Positions 6,906 to 14,726 of a stretch of DNA of 16,474 nt are shown here, one piece after another (the stretch's first letter is position 1; each line of letters opens with the position of its first letter). The stretch spans positions 1 to 16,474 of the forward strand of contig URDX01000034.1 in the NCBI GenBank assembly GCA_900546695.1. The letters are read 5' to 3'. Both the position numbers and the translations under genes were made by a program. The notes below the pieces were generated by a model, which did no database searches, was not told where the DNA came from, and was given only the letters and a program-made list of their open reading frames with translations. The stretch is from an uncultured Eubacteriales bacterium. Its GTDB lineage: Bacteria; Bacillota; Clostridia; Oscillospirales; CAG-272.

Positions 6906-9900
6906 TCAGCTCTTACGAGGGTCTGATGCCCACAGCTCAACGTCCGCGCCCGAAATATACTTCATAAGTCTTACGAGGTCGGTAACGTTCACCTTACCGT
7001 CGCCGTTGACATCGGGATAATACGCGACAATGTCTGCGCCCGCGATGTACTTCATCAGTCTGACAAGATCGGCGGTGTTTATCTTACCGTCTCCGTTGAT
7101 ATCGCCCGCCTTCGGCATTATACCGCCGGGGGTCACGGTCAGGCTCGTTATCGCCCAAAGAGTCGACATTCTGTCGGGATTATCAAGCTCAGGGTCACCC
7201 TCTCCGAGGCGGAAGCTGTAAACCGTTCCGTTTATCTTCAGCTCGGTATCCATGGAGAAGTAATACCCCTTAGCCGCCTTGACATAAACACCGTAGGTAT
7301 AGGTCTTGCCGTTTTCAAAGGCGGTGATGTGATTTTCTATATTATCGTTCCAGAAGTCCACCGAGTTAACGGCAGATCCATCCTCGGCAGACCACCACTC
7401 GCACTGGAAGGTGTAATTTGCAGCCTCGGGAGTACCGGCGGTGAATACGGGCTTATCTCCGTCCTTGAAAGAGACGGTAGCGCCATCGATCTCTATCAGA
7501 TCAATCTTCTGCAGTGCCGCTTCGGGGGTCATGGTCAGAACGTTATCAAAGGTAATCGTCATACCGTCATCGCTCACACGAACCTGATCGGCAGTAAGAG
7601 CTATACCGTCATTATTGATGGTGAGCCCGGTATTCTTATCAAAACGGCAGCCCTCTCCGAGACCGAGCTCGTTGATGCCGAAGGATACACTGTAGCTATA
7701 GGTTTTGCCGTATTCAAAGCTCGTAATAACCTTTGCGAAATCCCCGTTACACTCGGCATCGGAGCATACGCCGACGGTAGAATCATCCTTATCGACCCAC
7801 TTCTGATACCCGACGTCAAGGAAGCCGGAGTAGCATGAACCGGTAAATCTCGGTGCATCACCGTCTATAAAGAATTCGATAGAAGGTCCTTGGAGGTCTA
7901 CCGTGTCGACGGGACGGATGGTTCGCATCGTTACGTAGGTTATAAGGCAGGACTCACCTTCATCCAGCAGCATTATATAAGCTCCGTCGGGCAGATTCCT
8001 GCCGTTCAGCTTGATATCCTCCGCCGAAATGCCGTCACTGAACGAATAGCCGACTTTCGCCTTCAGGCGTACGGAATACTCATACTTTGCTTCCTTGTCA
8101 AAGGTGCCGAGACGCACATCGTCATCAGAATACCAATAATCGTCCGAATACCAATAGGCGGTAGTAACCGTCGTATACTCATCTGCCTTTTCGCGTTTTT
8201 CCCACGATTCATAAAGTATCTCATATTTGTCCGTGTCAGCACTTGCGACACGTGCGGTCGCCTGCGGAGCGTCGCCCGACCGATAGTCAAGCTTTACATT
8301 CTCAACAGAGGCAGTCGAGATATAGCTGCCCTGCTCGGACGAAATAACCGTTTTAACCGCGGGAGCATAAAGAGTATCCATGCTCAAGATTGTCGTCACT
8401 CTTTTTCCGTTTACCGTCATAGTAGCTTCAATGCTGAACGAATATCCATCCTTCGGCTTCAGCATGACCGAATACACATAGCTCTTTCCGCTTTCGAATG
8501 CGGTTATTGTCGGCAGCGAGCCATGCGAACCGTTATCGGAATACCATGCCGCAACGGGAGCGTTGTTTTCAAACTGCTGCCAGCATTCGTAGACTATCTC
8601 GTATTTGTCAGCATCGACGCCTGCGACACGTGCAGTTGCCTGCGGAGCAGTGCCGGGCAGACAGTCGAGTTTTACATTCTCAACCGCCGTTTCGGTAATG
8701 ACGTTCGGCGAATATTCGGAAAATCTTACGGGGGTGCTGCCGTTGAGCTGACGGTGCTCTGCATCAGCGCCCGTCTCCGCCATGCCGTCGCCGACGGTGA
8801 GCTGACCCTCGAGCATCAGAGCCATGTTACCCGCTATGCCCGTATCGAGTACGGTCGTACCGCCGTTGAACGCAGCGGCATTGAACTCGTAAGGCATTCT
8901 GACCAGCATTCCCGTGTCTTTATACTCTTCATTAATGGTGAAAACTTCAGGCGTATACTCTCCCCAATCCCACGCAGCGTCAAGTGTGCCGCTGTTTACG
9001 GTAAGCTTGGACACGTCGATTGCGGGTCTCGCAAAGAGCTCTCCGTTGTACGAGCTCTTACGTACGGGCTCACGAATGGTAACGGATGCACCTGACAGCG
9101 TCAATTCGTTTGCTTCGATACCCCGCGTCTGTACTGTGCCGCCCGAGATATTCATCTTCTTTGCGCCGTTCAGCTCGCCCCTGTTCACGATGCTGCCCGC
9201 AGTAACGGTAAATACTCCCTGAGTATCGTCAGCGCCGTAGGTTGCCATATAAATATCGCCGTTCACTGTCTCAAGCGTGCCGCCGTTTACGGTTATATTA
9301 CCTGCGTTTGTTGTAGCAACGCCGCTGCTTACCTCAACAGCGACCGCCTTGCCGAGATTGCCGTAAGCATCCGCAGCCACAGTGCTTTCAGCGGTGAGCT
9401 TACCGCTGTCGAGACTGATACCGCCGCCCGATACATACGCACCGTAAGCACCTACGGCATAGACCTCGCCCGCACCGGCGACAGACAGGTCGCCTACGGA
9501 AATATACAGACCGTTAGACAGTATACCCGCTTCCGCCATAGACGGGATACTCTGAGCAGACAGCCTTCCGTCGCCCGACACGGAAATGTTTCCCCTGTGC
9601 AAATAAACGCCGCGGGAGAATTCTTCGTTAGACCTTGCGCCGTCCTCATCAATAGAATACGCCTCGCCGCCTATCGCCGTGAGCGAGCCGCCCGTAACAA
9701 GAAGAGCCTTGTTTTTCGTATTATTGTCCATATTTACACCAATGGAAAGGCAAAGCCCCCTGCACTCAGACAAACCACCGCGAGCCGTAACATTGCCGCC
9801 CTTGACGGTCAGATTGCCGCCGACGGTAATACCGGAAGAATACGTCCAGCCGTCGCCTATGTTTTTATGGCTGCCCGATGTAACGGTCAGCGTACCGCTG

Positions 9901-10322
9901 CCTGCCGTGCCGCCCTTGACCGTGAGATCTCCCACAGCATCTACGGCGGTGACGGAAATGGCATTTTTGTGCTCACCGTTAATATTCGCCGTTGCATCAC
10001 CGCTCTTAAAGCTGTTTGCAGTACCGTCTGCAAGAACTACGGTTGAGCCATGCGGAAGTCTTACTCCCGTAGAAGCAGAGGTAGTAAAGTCAACGCCCTT
10101 AAGAGTTAAGATCTTACTGCCGTTATCCCATGTGGAATCGGCAGCACCGTCGGTCTTGAACTCGTTAAGCAGCCTGATTGCAGCCGTACCGCCACCCGTT
10201 GTAAAGTCTGCCGTCTCCGTTGCAGATGTCGCTGCAAACGCCGCGAACGGCGCAAACGAAAGCACCGTGCACAGCACGAGCAGGACTGCCGTCACTCTTT
10301 TCTTTGTCAACACTTTGAACAT
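6906..10322 (-). CDS. Large secreted dockerin-containing repeat protein
   Basis: A 1138-residue exported protein. Residues 1-30 are a classical signal peptide (KK near the start, hydrophobic core, cleavage after AFA). Residues 31 to about 540 are rich in glycine, threonine and short repeated strands of the type LTVKGG, ITVNGGTL and NISGGTV, as in parallel beta-helix proteins. Four related modules follow (about 547-660, 671-800, 809-935, 940-1060), each with a line like FESGKSYVYSV and most with GYSFS. The C-terminus (1073-1130) is a type I dockerin. A cellulosome- or cell-surface-bound role in polysaccharide or host-glycan interaction is inferred; no catalytic motif was recognised. AAGGAGATG lies upstream of the ATG, and there is a terminator downstream. 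Confidence 0.9.
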   Translation of the reverse strand: MFKVLTKKRVTAVLLVLCTVLSFAPFAAFAATSATETADFTTGGGTAAIRLLNEFKTDGAADSTWDNGSKILTLKGVDFTTSASTGVRLPHGSTVVLADGTANSFKSGDATANINGEHKNAISVTAVDAVGDLTVKGGTAGSGTLTVTSGSHKNIGDGWTYSSGITVGGNLTVKGGNVTARGGLSECRGLCLSIGVNMDNNTKNKALLVTGGSLTAIGGEAYSIDEDGARSNEEFSRGVYLHRGNISVSGDGRLSAQSIPSMAEAGILSNGLYISVGDLSVAGAGEVYAVGAYGAYVSGGGISLDSGKLTAESTVAADAYGNLGKAVAVEVSSGVATTNAGNITVNGGTLETVNGDIYMATYGADDTQGVFTVTAGSIVNRGELNGAKKMNISGGTVQTRGIEANELTLSGASVTIREPVRKSSYNGELFARPAIDVSKLTVNSGTLDAAWDWGEYTPEVFTINEEYKDTGMLVRMPYEFNAAAFNGGTTVLDTGIAGNMALMLEGQLTVGDGMAETGADAEHRQLNGSTPVRFSEYSPNVITETAVENVKLDCLPGTAPQATARVAGVDADKYEIVYECWQQFENNAPVAAWYSDNGSHGSLPTITAFESGKSYVYSVMLKPKDGYSFSIEATMTVNGKRVTTILSMDTLYAPAVKTVISSEQGSYISTASVENVKLDYRSGDAPQATARVASADTDKYEILYESWEKREKADEYTTVTTAYWYSDDYWYSDDDVRLGTFDKEAKYEYSVRLKAKVGYSFSDGISAEDIKLNGRNLPDGAYIMLLDEGESCLITYVTMRTIRPVDTVDLQGPSIEFFIDGDAPRFTGSCYSGFLDVGYQKWVDKDDSTVGVCSDAECNGDFAKVITSFEYGKTYSYSVSFGINELGLGEGCRFDKNTGLTINNDGIALTADQVRVSDDGMTITFDNVLTMTPEAALQKIDLIEIDGATVSFKDGDKPVFTAGTPEAANYTFQCEWWSAEDGSAVNSVDFWNDNIENHITAFENGKTYTYGVYVKAAKGYYFSMDTELKINGTVYSFRLGEGDPELDNPDRMSTLWAITSLTVTPGGIMPKAGDINGDGKINTADLVRLMKYIAGADIVAYYPDVNGDGKVNVTDLVRLMKYISGADVELWASDPRKS
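6933..7106 (-). other. Type I dockerin domain coding segment
   Basis: Two calcium-loop/helix repeats are visible: GDINGDGKINTADLVRLMKY and DVNGDGKVNVTDLVRLMKY. Both have the D-x-N-x-D-G-x-(I/V)-N loop of dockerins and nearly identical helices, so the cohesin-facing residues are the same in both halves. Dockerins bind cohesin modules of scaffoldins; none is encoded in this window. Confidence 0.95.
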
Positions 10323-10363
10323 AGAATTTCATCTCCTTTGTTTAGTTCGATGGTTCAAGTCTT

Positions 10364-10432
10364 TCATCGCTCTATGCCGCCGGCACCGAGCGAAAGCAGC
10401 GATACCGCCGCAGCGATTCTGTACGATATCAC
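10364..10432 (-). CDS. Candidate 22-residue small ORF upstream of the dockerin gene
   Basis: A GTG-initiated ORF of 23 codons with a near-perfect ribosome binding site (AAAGGAGG, 10441-10448, eight bases upstream). The peptide begins MISYRIAAAVSLL and ends GAGGIER; it is hydrophobic and could be a leader peptide or small membrane peptide. In an overlapping frame the same ribosome binding site precedes ATG-TGA (10434-10429), a start codon followed at once by a stop. It ends about 40 bases before the dockerin gene start. Either reading would place a translated element in the 5' leader and could regulate the large gene. Real translation is unproven. Confidence 0.4.
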   Translation of the reverse strand: MISYRIAAAVSLLSLGAGGIER

Positions 10433-10764
10433 ATTTCGTTCCTCCTTTATCACGCACGAGCCCTGAGCAGATTTGATTCCGCAACTGCAAGCCGACATTC
10501 ACCGAGACATAGAAGCGAGAACACGTAACTGCGGACCGAGATAAGAACTTGCCGTATGCATTAATTTCCTTTGATAATTATAGCATATACCGCCGCATGA
10601 TTCAGCATAATTTCCGATGTGTCAATTGCCAATTCGGAAATCGCAACACTTTTTTGCTCAAAAAACAAGGCGGACGCACGCAAAAAGCCCGCCCCGCCGC
10701 AAAAAACCGCACATTAGCGCGAGCAAAATACATCTCCCGCCCCGATAAAAAACGCAAAAAGATA
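10433..10764. other. Non-coding divergent intergenic region
   Basis: No convincing gene. It holds the minus-strand extended -10 element at 10577-10585 and, on the minus strand near 10655-10693, a GGCGG/CCGCC stem followed by TTGTTTTTT that resembles a weak terminator. Short frames on both strands (84 and 72 codons) look like chance translations of A-rich sequence. Confidence 0.5.
10577..10585 (-). promoter_or_regulatory. Extended -10 promoter candidate for the dockerin gene
   Basis: The minus strand reads TGCTATAAT, an extended -10 with a perfect TATAAT (10577-10582). No good -35 box is seen at 17 bases. Transcription would start near 10570, giving a leader of about 250 nt that includes the small ORF. 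Confidence 0.5.
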
Positions 10765-10793
10765 TTGAAAAGCAGCGCACATGATGCTATAAT
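10765..10793 (+). promoter_or_regulatory. Sigma-A promoter for the ZIP transporter leader
   Basis: TTGAAA (10765-10770), a 17-base spacer, then TATAAT (10788-10793) preceded by TGC (extended -10). The predicted start near 10800 is about 380 nt upstream of the transporter gene. Confidence 0.75.
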
Positions 10794-10799
10794 AATGGC

Positions 10800-11180
10800 A
10801 TGAGTACGTTGCTGCCGCAAGGCGGCTTTTAAACGGCAGTTGAGTTAGCCCAGGCTAACTCGGCGCGGCGGGTGCATCGGGCATGAAGACAAGGCAAGAA
10901 ATACGGGCATGAAGACAAGGCAACAGCGGCGCTCAAAGCTGCAGAACGCAATCCGCTCTTACGGAACATGGATTACTACTGATACCACGACGGCAGCGGC
11001 TGCGAGACTCGCTTTTCCCTCTGCGGAATCTGCGAACTGATGAAAAAGCCCGGAATTTACGAGTTCACCCCCCCGCAATGTGCCATCTCGTGAAAAAGGC
11101 GCGTTTGAGCTGAGCTCACAGTGCATACATATAACAATACAGCGCACAGCGCAAATATATAACAATAAAAGGAGACCCAA
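10800..11180 (+). promoter_or_regulatory. Long structured 5' leader of the ZIP transporter, possible attenuator or riboswitch
   Basis: The leader starts with GCCGC-AAG-GCGGC followed by TTTT (10814-10830), a short terminator-like hairpin. CTGCCG (10812-10817) inside it can instead pair with CGGCAG (10834-10839), making two exclusive structures. A near-perfect hairpin GAGTTAGCC/GGCTAACTC follows (10842-10861). A 20-base direct repeat occurs at 10878-10897 and 10904-10923, an 11-base one at 11129-11139 and 11157-11167, and a C7 run at about 11068-11074. I do not recognise a known metal riboswitch class; its position before a metal transporter suggests ligand- or metal-dependent control (inference). 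Confidence 0.4.
10878..10923 (+). repeat. 20-bp direct repeat in the leader
   Basis: CGGGCATGAAGACAAGGCAA occurs twice, at 10878-10897 and 10904-10923, a period of 26 bases. Each copy contains an ATG, but neither has a usable ribosome binding site. Confidence 0.9.
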
Positions 11181-11957
11181 GTGGAAGCATTCTACGGCAT
11201 TCTGATACCGTTTCTCGGCACATCGCTCGGCGCGGCGTGCGTATTCTTTATGAAAAGGTCGCTCAGCGACAAGGTACAGCGTTCACTCACGGGCTTTGCG
11301 GCAGGCGTCATGGTCGCCGCATCTGTCTGGAGTCTGCTCATTCCCGCGATAGAGCAATCGTCGGAGCTGGGTGTGCTTGCATTTCTGCCGGCATTCGTCG
11401 GCTTCTGGATAGGCGTGCTGTTTCTGTTGACGCTCGACCGCGTTATACCGCATCTGCACGCAAAAAGTAAAAGCGCGGAGGGACCGAAAAGCCGTCTGCA
11501 GCGCACCACGATGATGGTGCTCGCCGTCACGCTGCACAATATACCCGAGGGAATGGCGGTCGGAGTTATGTACGCGGGCTTTCTGTCGGGAAGCTCGCAG
11601 ATAACGGCGGCGAGCGCGCTTGCGCTTTCGCTCGGCATCGCCATTCAGAACTTTCCCGAGGGGGCGATAATATCGCTGCCCCTCCGCGCAGAGGGAATGA
11701 AAAAAAGCCGCTCGTTCTGCGGCGGCGTTCTCTCCGGCGTAGTTGAACCGATAGGTGCGGTCCTGACCCTGCTCGCTGCGCGGCTCATAATTCCCGCTCT
11801 CCCGTATCTGCTCAGCCTTGCGGCGGGCGCGATGCTATATGTGGTCGTTGAGGAGCTTATCCCCGAAATGTCGCAGGGGGAGCATTCCAATATCGGAACG
11901 ATATTCTTCTCCATAGGCTTCAGTATTATGATGATGCTCGATGTAGCGCTCGGCTGA
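11181..11957 (+). CDS. ZIP-family divalent metal transporter (ZupT/GufA-like)
   Basis: A 258-residue integral membrane protein predicted to move zinc or related divalent metals into the cytoplasm. The two ZIP signature helices are clear: VTLHNIPEGMAVG (HNIPEG at 119-124) and AIQNFPEGAI (QNFPEG at 156-161), followed by SGVVEP (185-190) and VVEELIPE (222-229). A short His-containing loop (PHLHAKSKS, about 90-98) lies between the third and fourth membrane segments, as is usual in the family. The length matches bacterial ZupT/GufA members. The start is GTG, six to seven bases after AAGGAG. It is a single-gene unit with its own promoter, long leader and terminator. The metal specificity cannot be read from the sequence. 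Confidence 0.93.
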   Translation: MEAFYGILIPFLGTSLGAACVFFMKRSLSDKVQRSLTGFAAGVMVAASVWSLLIPAIEQSSELGVLAFLPAFVGFWIGVLFLLTLDRVIPHLHAKSKSAEGPKSRLQRTTMMVLAVTLHNIPEGMAVGVMYAGFLSGSSQITAASALALSLGIAIQNFPEGAIISLPLRAEGMKKSRSFCGGVLSGVVEPIGAVLTLLAARLIIPALPYLLSLAAGAMLYVVVEELIPEMSQGEHSNIGTIFFSIGFSIMMMLDVALG

Positions 11958-12192
11958 CCTGCACGCGATTCGGTTTATCGACACATGTCATATCCCTGCA
12001 CACCGCCGCACACATTTGCGCGTGCCGTTGCACGAACCCACGAACCATCGCACGTATTTTTTTGCATACCCATGCACATACCGTTACATGAACCTTTGCG
12101 CGTATCTTCACTATATCCTCGCGCACGTATCCGCCGTATCCCGCAAAACACTCGCATATGATATACCGAACTCATATTTCCCCATAAAACAT
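11958..12192. other. Gene-free stretch of degenerate GCAC/CATGCA-type sequence
   Basis: This stretch between the transporter stop and the terminator is biased to short words such as TGCAC, GCACG, CATGCACA and CGTTGCACGAACC / CGTTACATGAACC. The last two are diverged copies about 65 bases apart. The overlapping minus-strand frames translate to Cys/Arg/Met-rich low-complexity strings with no domain, so I do not call them genes. Confidence 0.45.
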
Positions 12193-12228
12193 AAAGGCTC
12201 ATCTGACGCGCTGTCGGGTGAGCCTTTT
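12193..12228. terminator. Bidirectional terminator between convergent genes
   Basis: AAAGGCTCA (12193-12201) pairs with TGAGCCTTT (12219-12227); the inner bases CTGAC/GTCGG extend the stem. T tracts (plus strand CCTTTT, minus strand CCTTTATGTTTT) flank it. It serves the transporter on the plus strand and the gene ending at 12324 on the minus strand. Confidence 0.8.
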
Positions 12229-12323
12229 GTCTGTAAAACGGGCTGATAAGCTGTCCGTTCACTGTCGGATGTGCCCCATCTCCGTTGTCGGTTTACGCAT
12301 ATCTGAGCTCACGCCGTCTCGCT

Positions 12324-13046
12324 TTATTTTGATTCCCGCTCAGCCGAGGTAGTCCGTTCGCGCTGCGCCGCCCTCTCAGCGGGCAGCACTATCTCAAAGA
12401 ATCCCCTGCCGTCCTCGTTGATCTCGCCCTCCCCTACCGGGACTATAGCCATCAATCCGAGACGCTCGAAAAGCTCAAATGCGTAATAAAAGCGGTATCG
12501 AAAACAGTTAAAACGCTTTACGCTGTGCCAAGGATAGCAGAAAATTTCCCGTCCGAAAGCATACCCCACCGCTGCCATAGACGACACGGATTCGTTACCG
12601 CAGTAAGCTATACGTCTTTGACTGCGCTCATCATCGAGCATAAACATCTCGCACACATCATCAACGGTGAGCGGCGCGCCGAACAGAGTCAGATGCGTTT
12701 GATTCAGTCCGCGCTTTATAAGCTGCCGCACAGATGCCCTTGAGCGAAACAGCGGATAGTACGTATAGTCCATATAGCAGGCTTTTTTTGACAGCTCGTC
12801 AAGCCCGACCGTTGCCTCGTCGACCTCTGCGGTCGCGGGCTGAAATAATACAAAATCCTTCGGCGCATATGTATACATCGACAAAAGATAGCTCACCGCC
12901 CATACGCCCGAATCAATCTCACCGCGCAGTATATTTTCGCCGCGATGAAAGCTGTATATGTCATTTTCGAAAAGTAAATCGCTCGACGTGTAAAAACGCG
13001 ATTTGCAGTTGACGTACCCATCATTCGTTATTTTGATGCTGTCCAT
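12324..13046 (-). CDS. Uncharacterised protein, possibly a degenerate ABC-type ATPase
   Basis: A 240-residue cytoplasmic protein. The ATG at 13046 was preferred because GAGGG precedes it and the predicted promoter start lies near 13089; an in-frame GTG at 13076 has no ribosome binding site. The architecture resembles an ABC ATPase: FHRGENILRGEIDSGVWAVSY stands where a Walker A loop would be but lacks the GxxGxGK(S/T) lysine; CGNESVSSMAAVGYAFGREI could match the signature region; IFCYPW follows at a Walker B-like place; and a late strand reads LMAIVPV. I recall similar proteins in Clostridia only loosely. It cannot be a normal P-loop ATPase. Its role next to the Rhs locus is unknown. Confidence 0.75.
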   Translation of the reverse strand: MDSIKITNDGYVNCKSRFYTSSDLLFENDIYSFHRGENILRGEIDSGVWAVSYLLSMYTYAPKDFVLFQPATAEVDEATVGLDELSKKACYMDYTYYPLFRSRASVRQLIKRGLNQTHLTLFGAPLTVDDVCEMFMLDDERSQRRIAYCGNESVSSMAAVGYAFGREIFCYPWHSVKRFNCFRYRFYYAFELFERLGLMAIVPVGEGEINEDGRGFFEIVLPAERAAQRERTTSAERESK

Positions 13047-13095
13047 AAAGCCCTCATCATTTGCCCAATACCACACCTAAAACATTTTAAGCGCG

Positions 13096-13125
13096 ATTCT
13101 ATTTAAACCTTACTCTGCCCGTAAA
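13096..13125 (-). promoter_or_regulatory. Promoter candidate for the 240-residue protein
   Basis: On the minus strand TTTACG (13120-13125), 18 bases, then TAGAAT (13096-13101). The match is moderate (4/6 and 5/6). The -35 box overlaps one arm of the inverted repeat at 13121-13155. Confidence 0.4.
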
Positions 13126-13155
13126 GCATATCAGACGGTCTGATATTTTCTTTAC
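13121..13155. repeat. Operator-like inverted repeat
   Basis: ATATCAGAC-G-GTCTGATAT (13128-13146) is a perfect 9-base-arm palindrome, enclosed by GTAAAG (13121-13126) and CTTTAC (13150-13155). No T tract follows on the minus strand, so a protein-binding site overlapping the -35 region is more likely than a terminator for the upstream gene. Confidence 0.6.
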
Positions 13156-13243
13156 GCGCTTTTCCTGACTTGTAGGTATCAAAATGATTTTATTGCTCTT
13201 TTGATTCAATCCGATATCACTGTACGTATTAACAGATTGAATT

Positions 13244-13891
13244 TTATCGTCGATAGTACCACTTCATCTTGTATTTCGTATAGCCCCAGTATTCTGCCTG
13301 AGCGCCCAACGAATTCTTCTTGTAGTATATCCGCCAATGCTCAAAGAAGTCCAAATTGTGATATTTACTTATTCTGCTGCCGTCCTCCGATACTTCCGTT
13401 GCATATTTCGTATTATTCGGATCAAAAAAACCGTTCAGAAAAAATCTGCTGATTCTCCGCCCGGAGAATTCGTTGACAAGCTCGCGAAATAATTTATTAT
13501 TAAAATTAACTTCTCCGTTCTCATCCGTAGCGCTTTCATAAACAATCTGAAAGCTTTCTCTGCCGTTTTCCGGGTCATAGTCTATGGATGCATAGTAATT
13601 CCAGAAGCTCACAACAATTGTAGAACCGTCTTGCATGTAAATTCTTACAGAGCCTTTGTAGCTTGCGCCACGATACGGTCCATAAGTTGAGCTTGCTTGC
13701 CCTGCTTCCGCATCATACTTTTCGGCAATTTCTACGATTTTGGGATAATAATCCTCGGTGAAATTCCGCTCGGTCTCAGCGGCTGAAACAATAGCGGCGG
13801 GCTTGCTGATTATTGCAAAAAAGTCCATTAAAGCTATAAAAGCATTTATTATCAACGCACATGCGAAGGCACTCCACGAAAAAGATTTCAT
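13244..13891 (-). CDS. Membrane-anchored protein, candidate immunity protein of the displaced Rhs module
   Basis: A 215-residue protein with one N-terminal hydrophobic helix (about residues 5-28, through CALIINAFIALMDFFAIIS) and a polar domain of about 185 residues predicted outside the cytoplasm or facing the membrane, with aromatic-rich strands such as VVSFWNYYASIDYD. The start at 13891 was chosen because GGGAGGGAGATC precedes it. The ATG overlaps the stop of the upstream toxin-like frame (ATGA, 13888-13891), so the two are translationally coupled. That arrangement is typical of toxin/immunity pairs. I recognise no named family; the immunity role is inferred from position only. Confidence 0.7.
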   Translation of the reverse strand: MKSFSWSAFACALIINAFIALMDFFAIISKPAAIVSAAETERNFTEDYYPKIVEIAEKYDAEAGQASSTYGPYRGASYKGSVRIYMQDGSTIVVSFWNYYASIDYDPENGRESFQIVYESATDENGEVNFNNKLFRELVNEFSGRRISRFFLNGFFDPNNTKYATEVSEDGSRISKYHNLDFFEHWRIYYKKNSLGAQAEYWGYTKYKMKWYYRR

Positions 13892-14686
13892 GATCTCCCT
13901 CCCCACAGATACCATACCGTTATTTCATATGGCACCATCATATTAATTTTTTGCAATATATATCCAAAATCATTCGCTATATTTCCTAACGTATTGAATG
14001 ATTTCAGATCGAAATCATATGTATCATGCAATCTTACAAAGACTATCCATGAACCACTTGTTTTAAATCCTTCAACCGAGCAATCAGCCGCATGTATTGA
14101 GTAGTACAAATCTGCATCAACTATATCATCCCCATAATGCATATCCGTACGCCAAAGACGACAAATATAATTCATTTGTCCACAAATACGCAACGCCCCC
14201 CCAGCAAAAATGCAGATTCTCTGGCATAATGTCATAATTATAATCAACAAAGGTATACGGAACACTGTCGTACCTATACTCCGCGTGCTTTATATTGCCG
14301 ATATTATCATAGGTATAGTCGGCAAAGGTCTGCTTTCCGCCGAAGGTATAACGCATTGAGGTCATATTGGAAATTATGCGGTTTGTATCGCTGCTGTCTG
14401 TCTGATAGGTGTACGATACTCTACCGCTGTAAGGTCCGCCGTATACTCTGAACCGCACACGACCGAGATTTGCATAAGACAGTGCAGCGGTTATCTCGCG
14501 CTCACCGTTGTAATCCTGCGTGACAGAGCCGAGCCATCCCGTTTCGTCATAATAGCTATAATCGCGAGTATATGAGAAATCATCGCCAACATACGTATAC
14601 CTTAAATCGCGACCCTTAGCATCATACGTACTCTCCTTCTGCTCTACTATAACTCCGTTCTCGGTGGTATAGCTTGTTGTAAGCCT
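13888..14686 (-). pseudogene. Truncated, frameshifted second Rhs/YD-repeat fragment with its own C-terminal domain
   Basis: Two open frames on the minus strand join here. The first (14686-14126) has YD repeats such as FADYTYDNIGNIKH and YTFVDYNYD. The second (from about 14202 to 13888) encodes about 105 residues with VFVRLHDTYDFDLKSF and MMVPYEITVWYLW, probably a toxin-type C-terminal domain. The frames meet at a G7 run (14196-14202); with six G the reading continues from HFCWG into ALRICGQ. The 5' end stops at TGA 14687-14689, so the N-terminal part of the protein is missing. The canonical core motif (RYYDPxxGRxLNAD) is absent. It may be decayed, slip-corrected or a sequencing error. Confidence 0.7.
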
Positions 14687-14726
14687 TCAGAGACGGTCTG
14701 CATGCAAAAGCAATCGGCACAACATA

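Noticed and set aside
7890..9095. Plus-strand open frame of 401 codons
   Set aside because: Antisense to the dockerin protein, whose signal peptide, repeats and dockerin are clear; no ribosome binding site or domain on this strand.
10909..11040. 43-codon plus-strand ORF in the transporter leader starting in the second 20-bp repeat
   Set aside because: No suitable ribosome binding site, and an Arg/Ala-rich composition that reads like structured RNA sequence rather than a protein.
11926..12262. Two overlapping minus-strand frames after the transporter gene
   Set aside because: Low-complexity Cys/Met/Arg translations of a degenerate repeat; they cross the bidirectional terminator.
13204..13242. 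ATTCAATC/GATTGAAT inverted repeat just after the 215-residue gene
   Set aside because: The loop is 23 bases and no T tract follows on the minus strand, so it was not called as a terminator.
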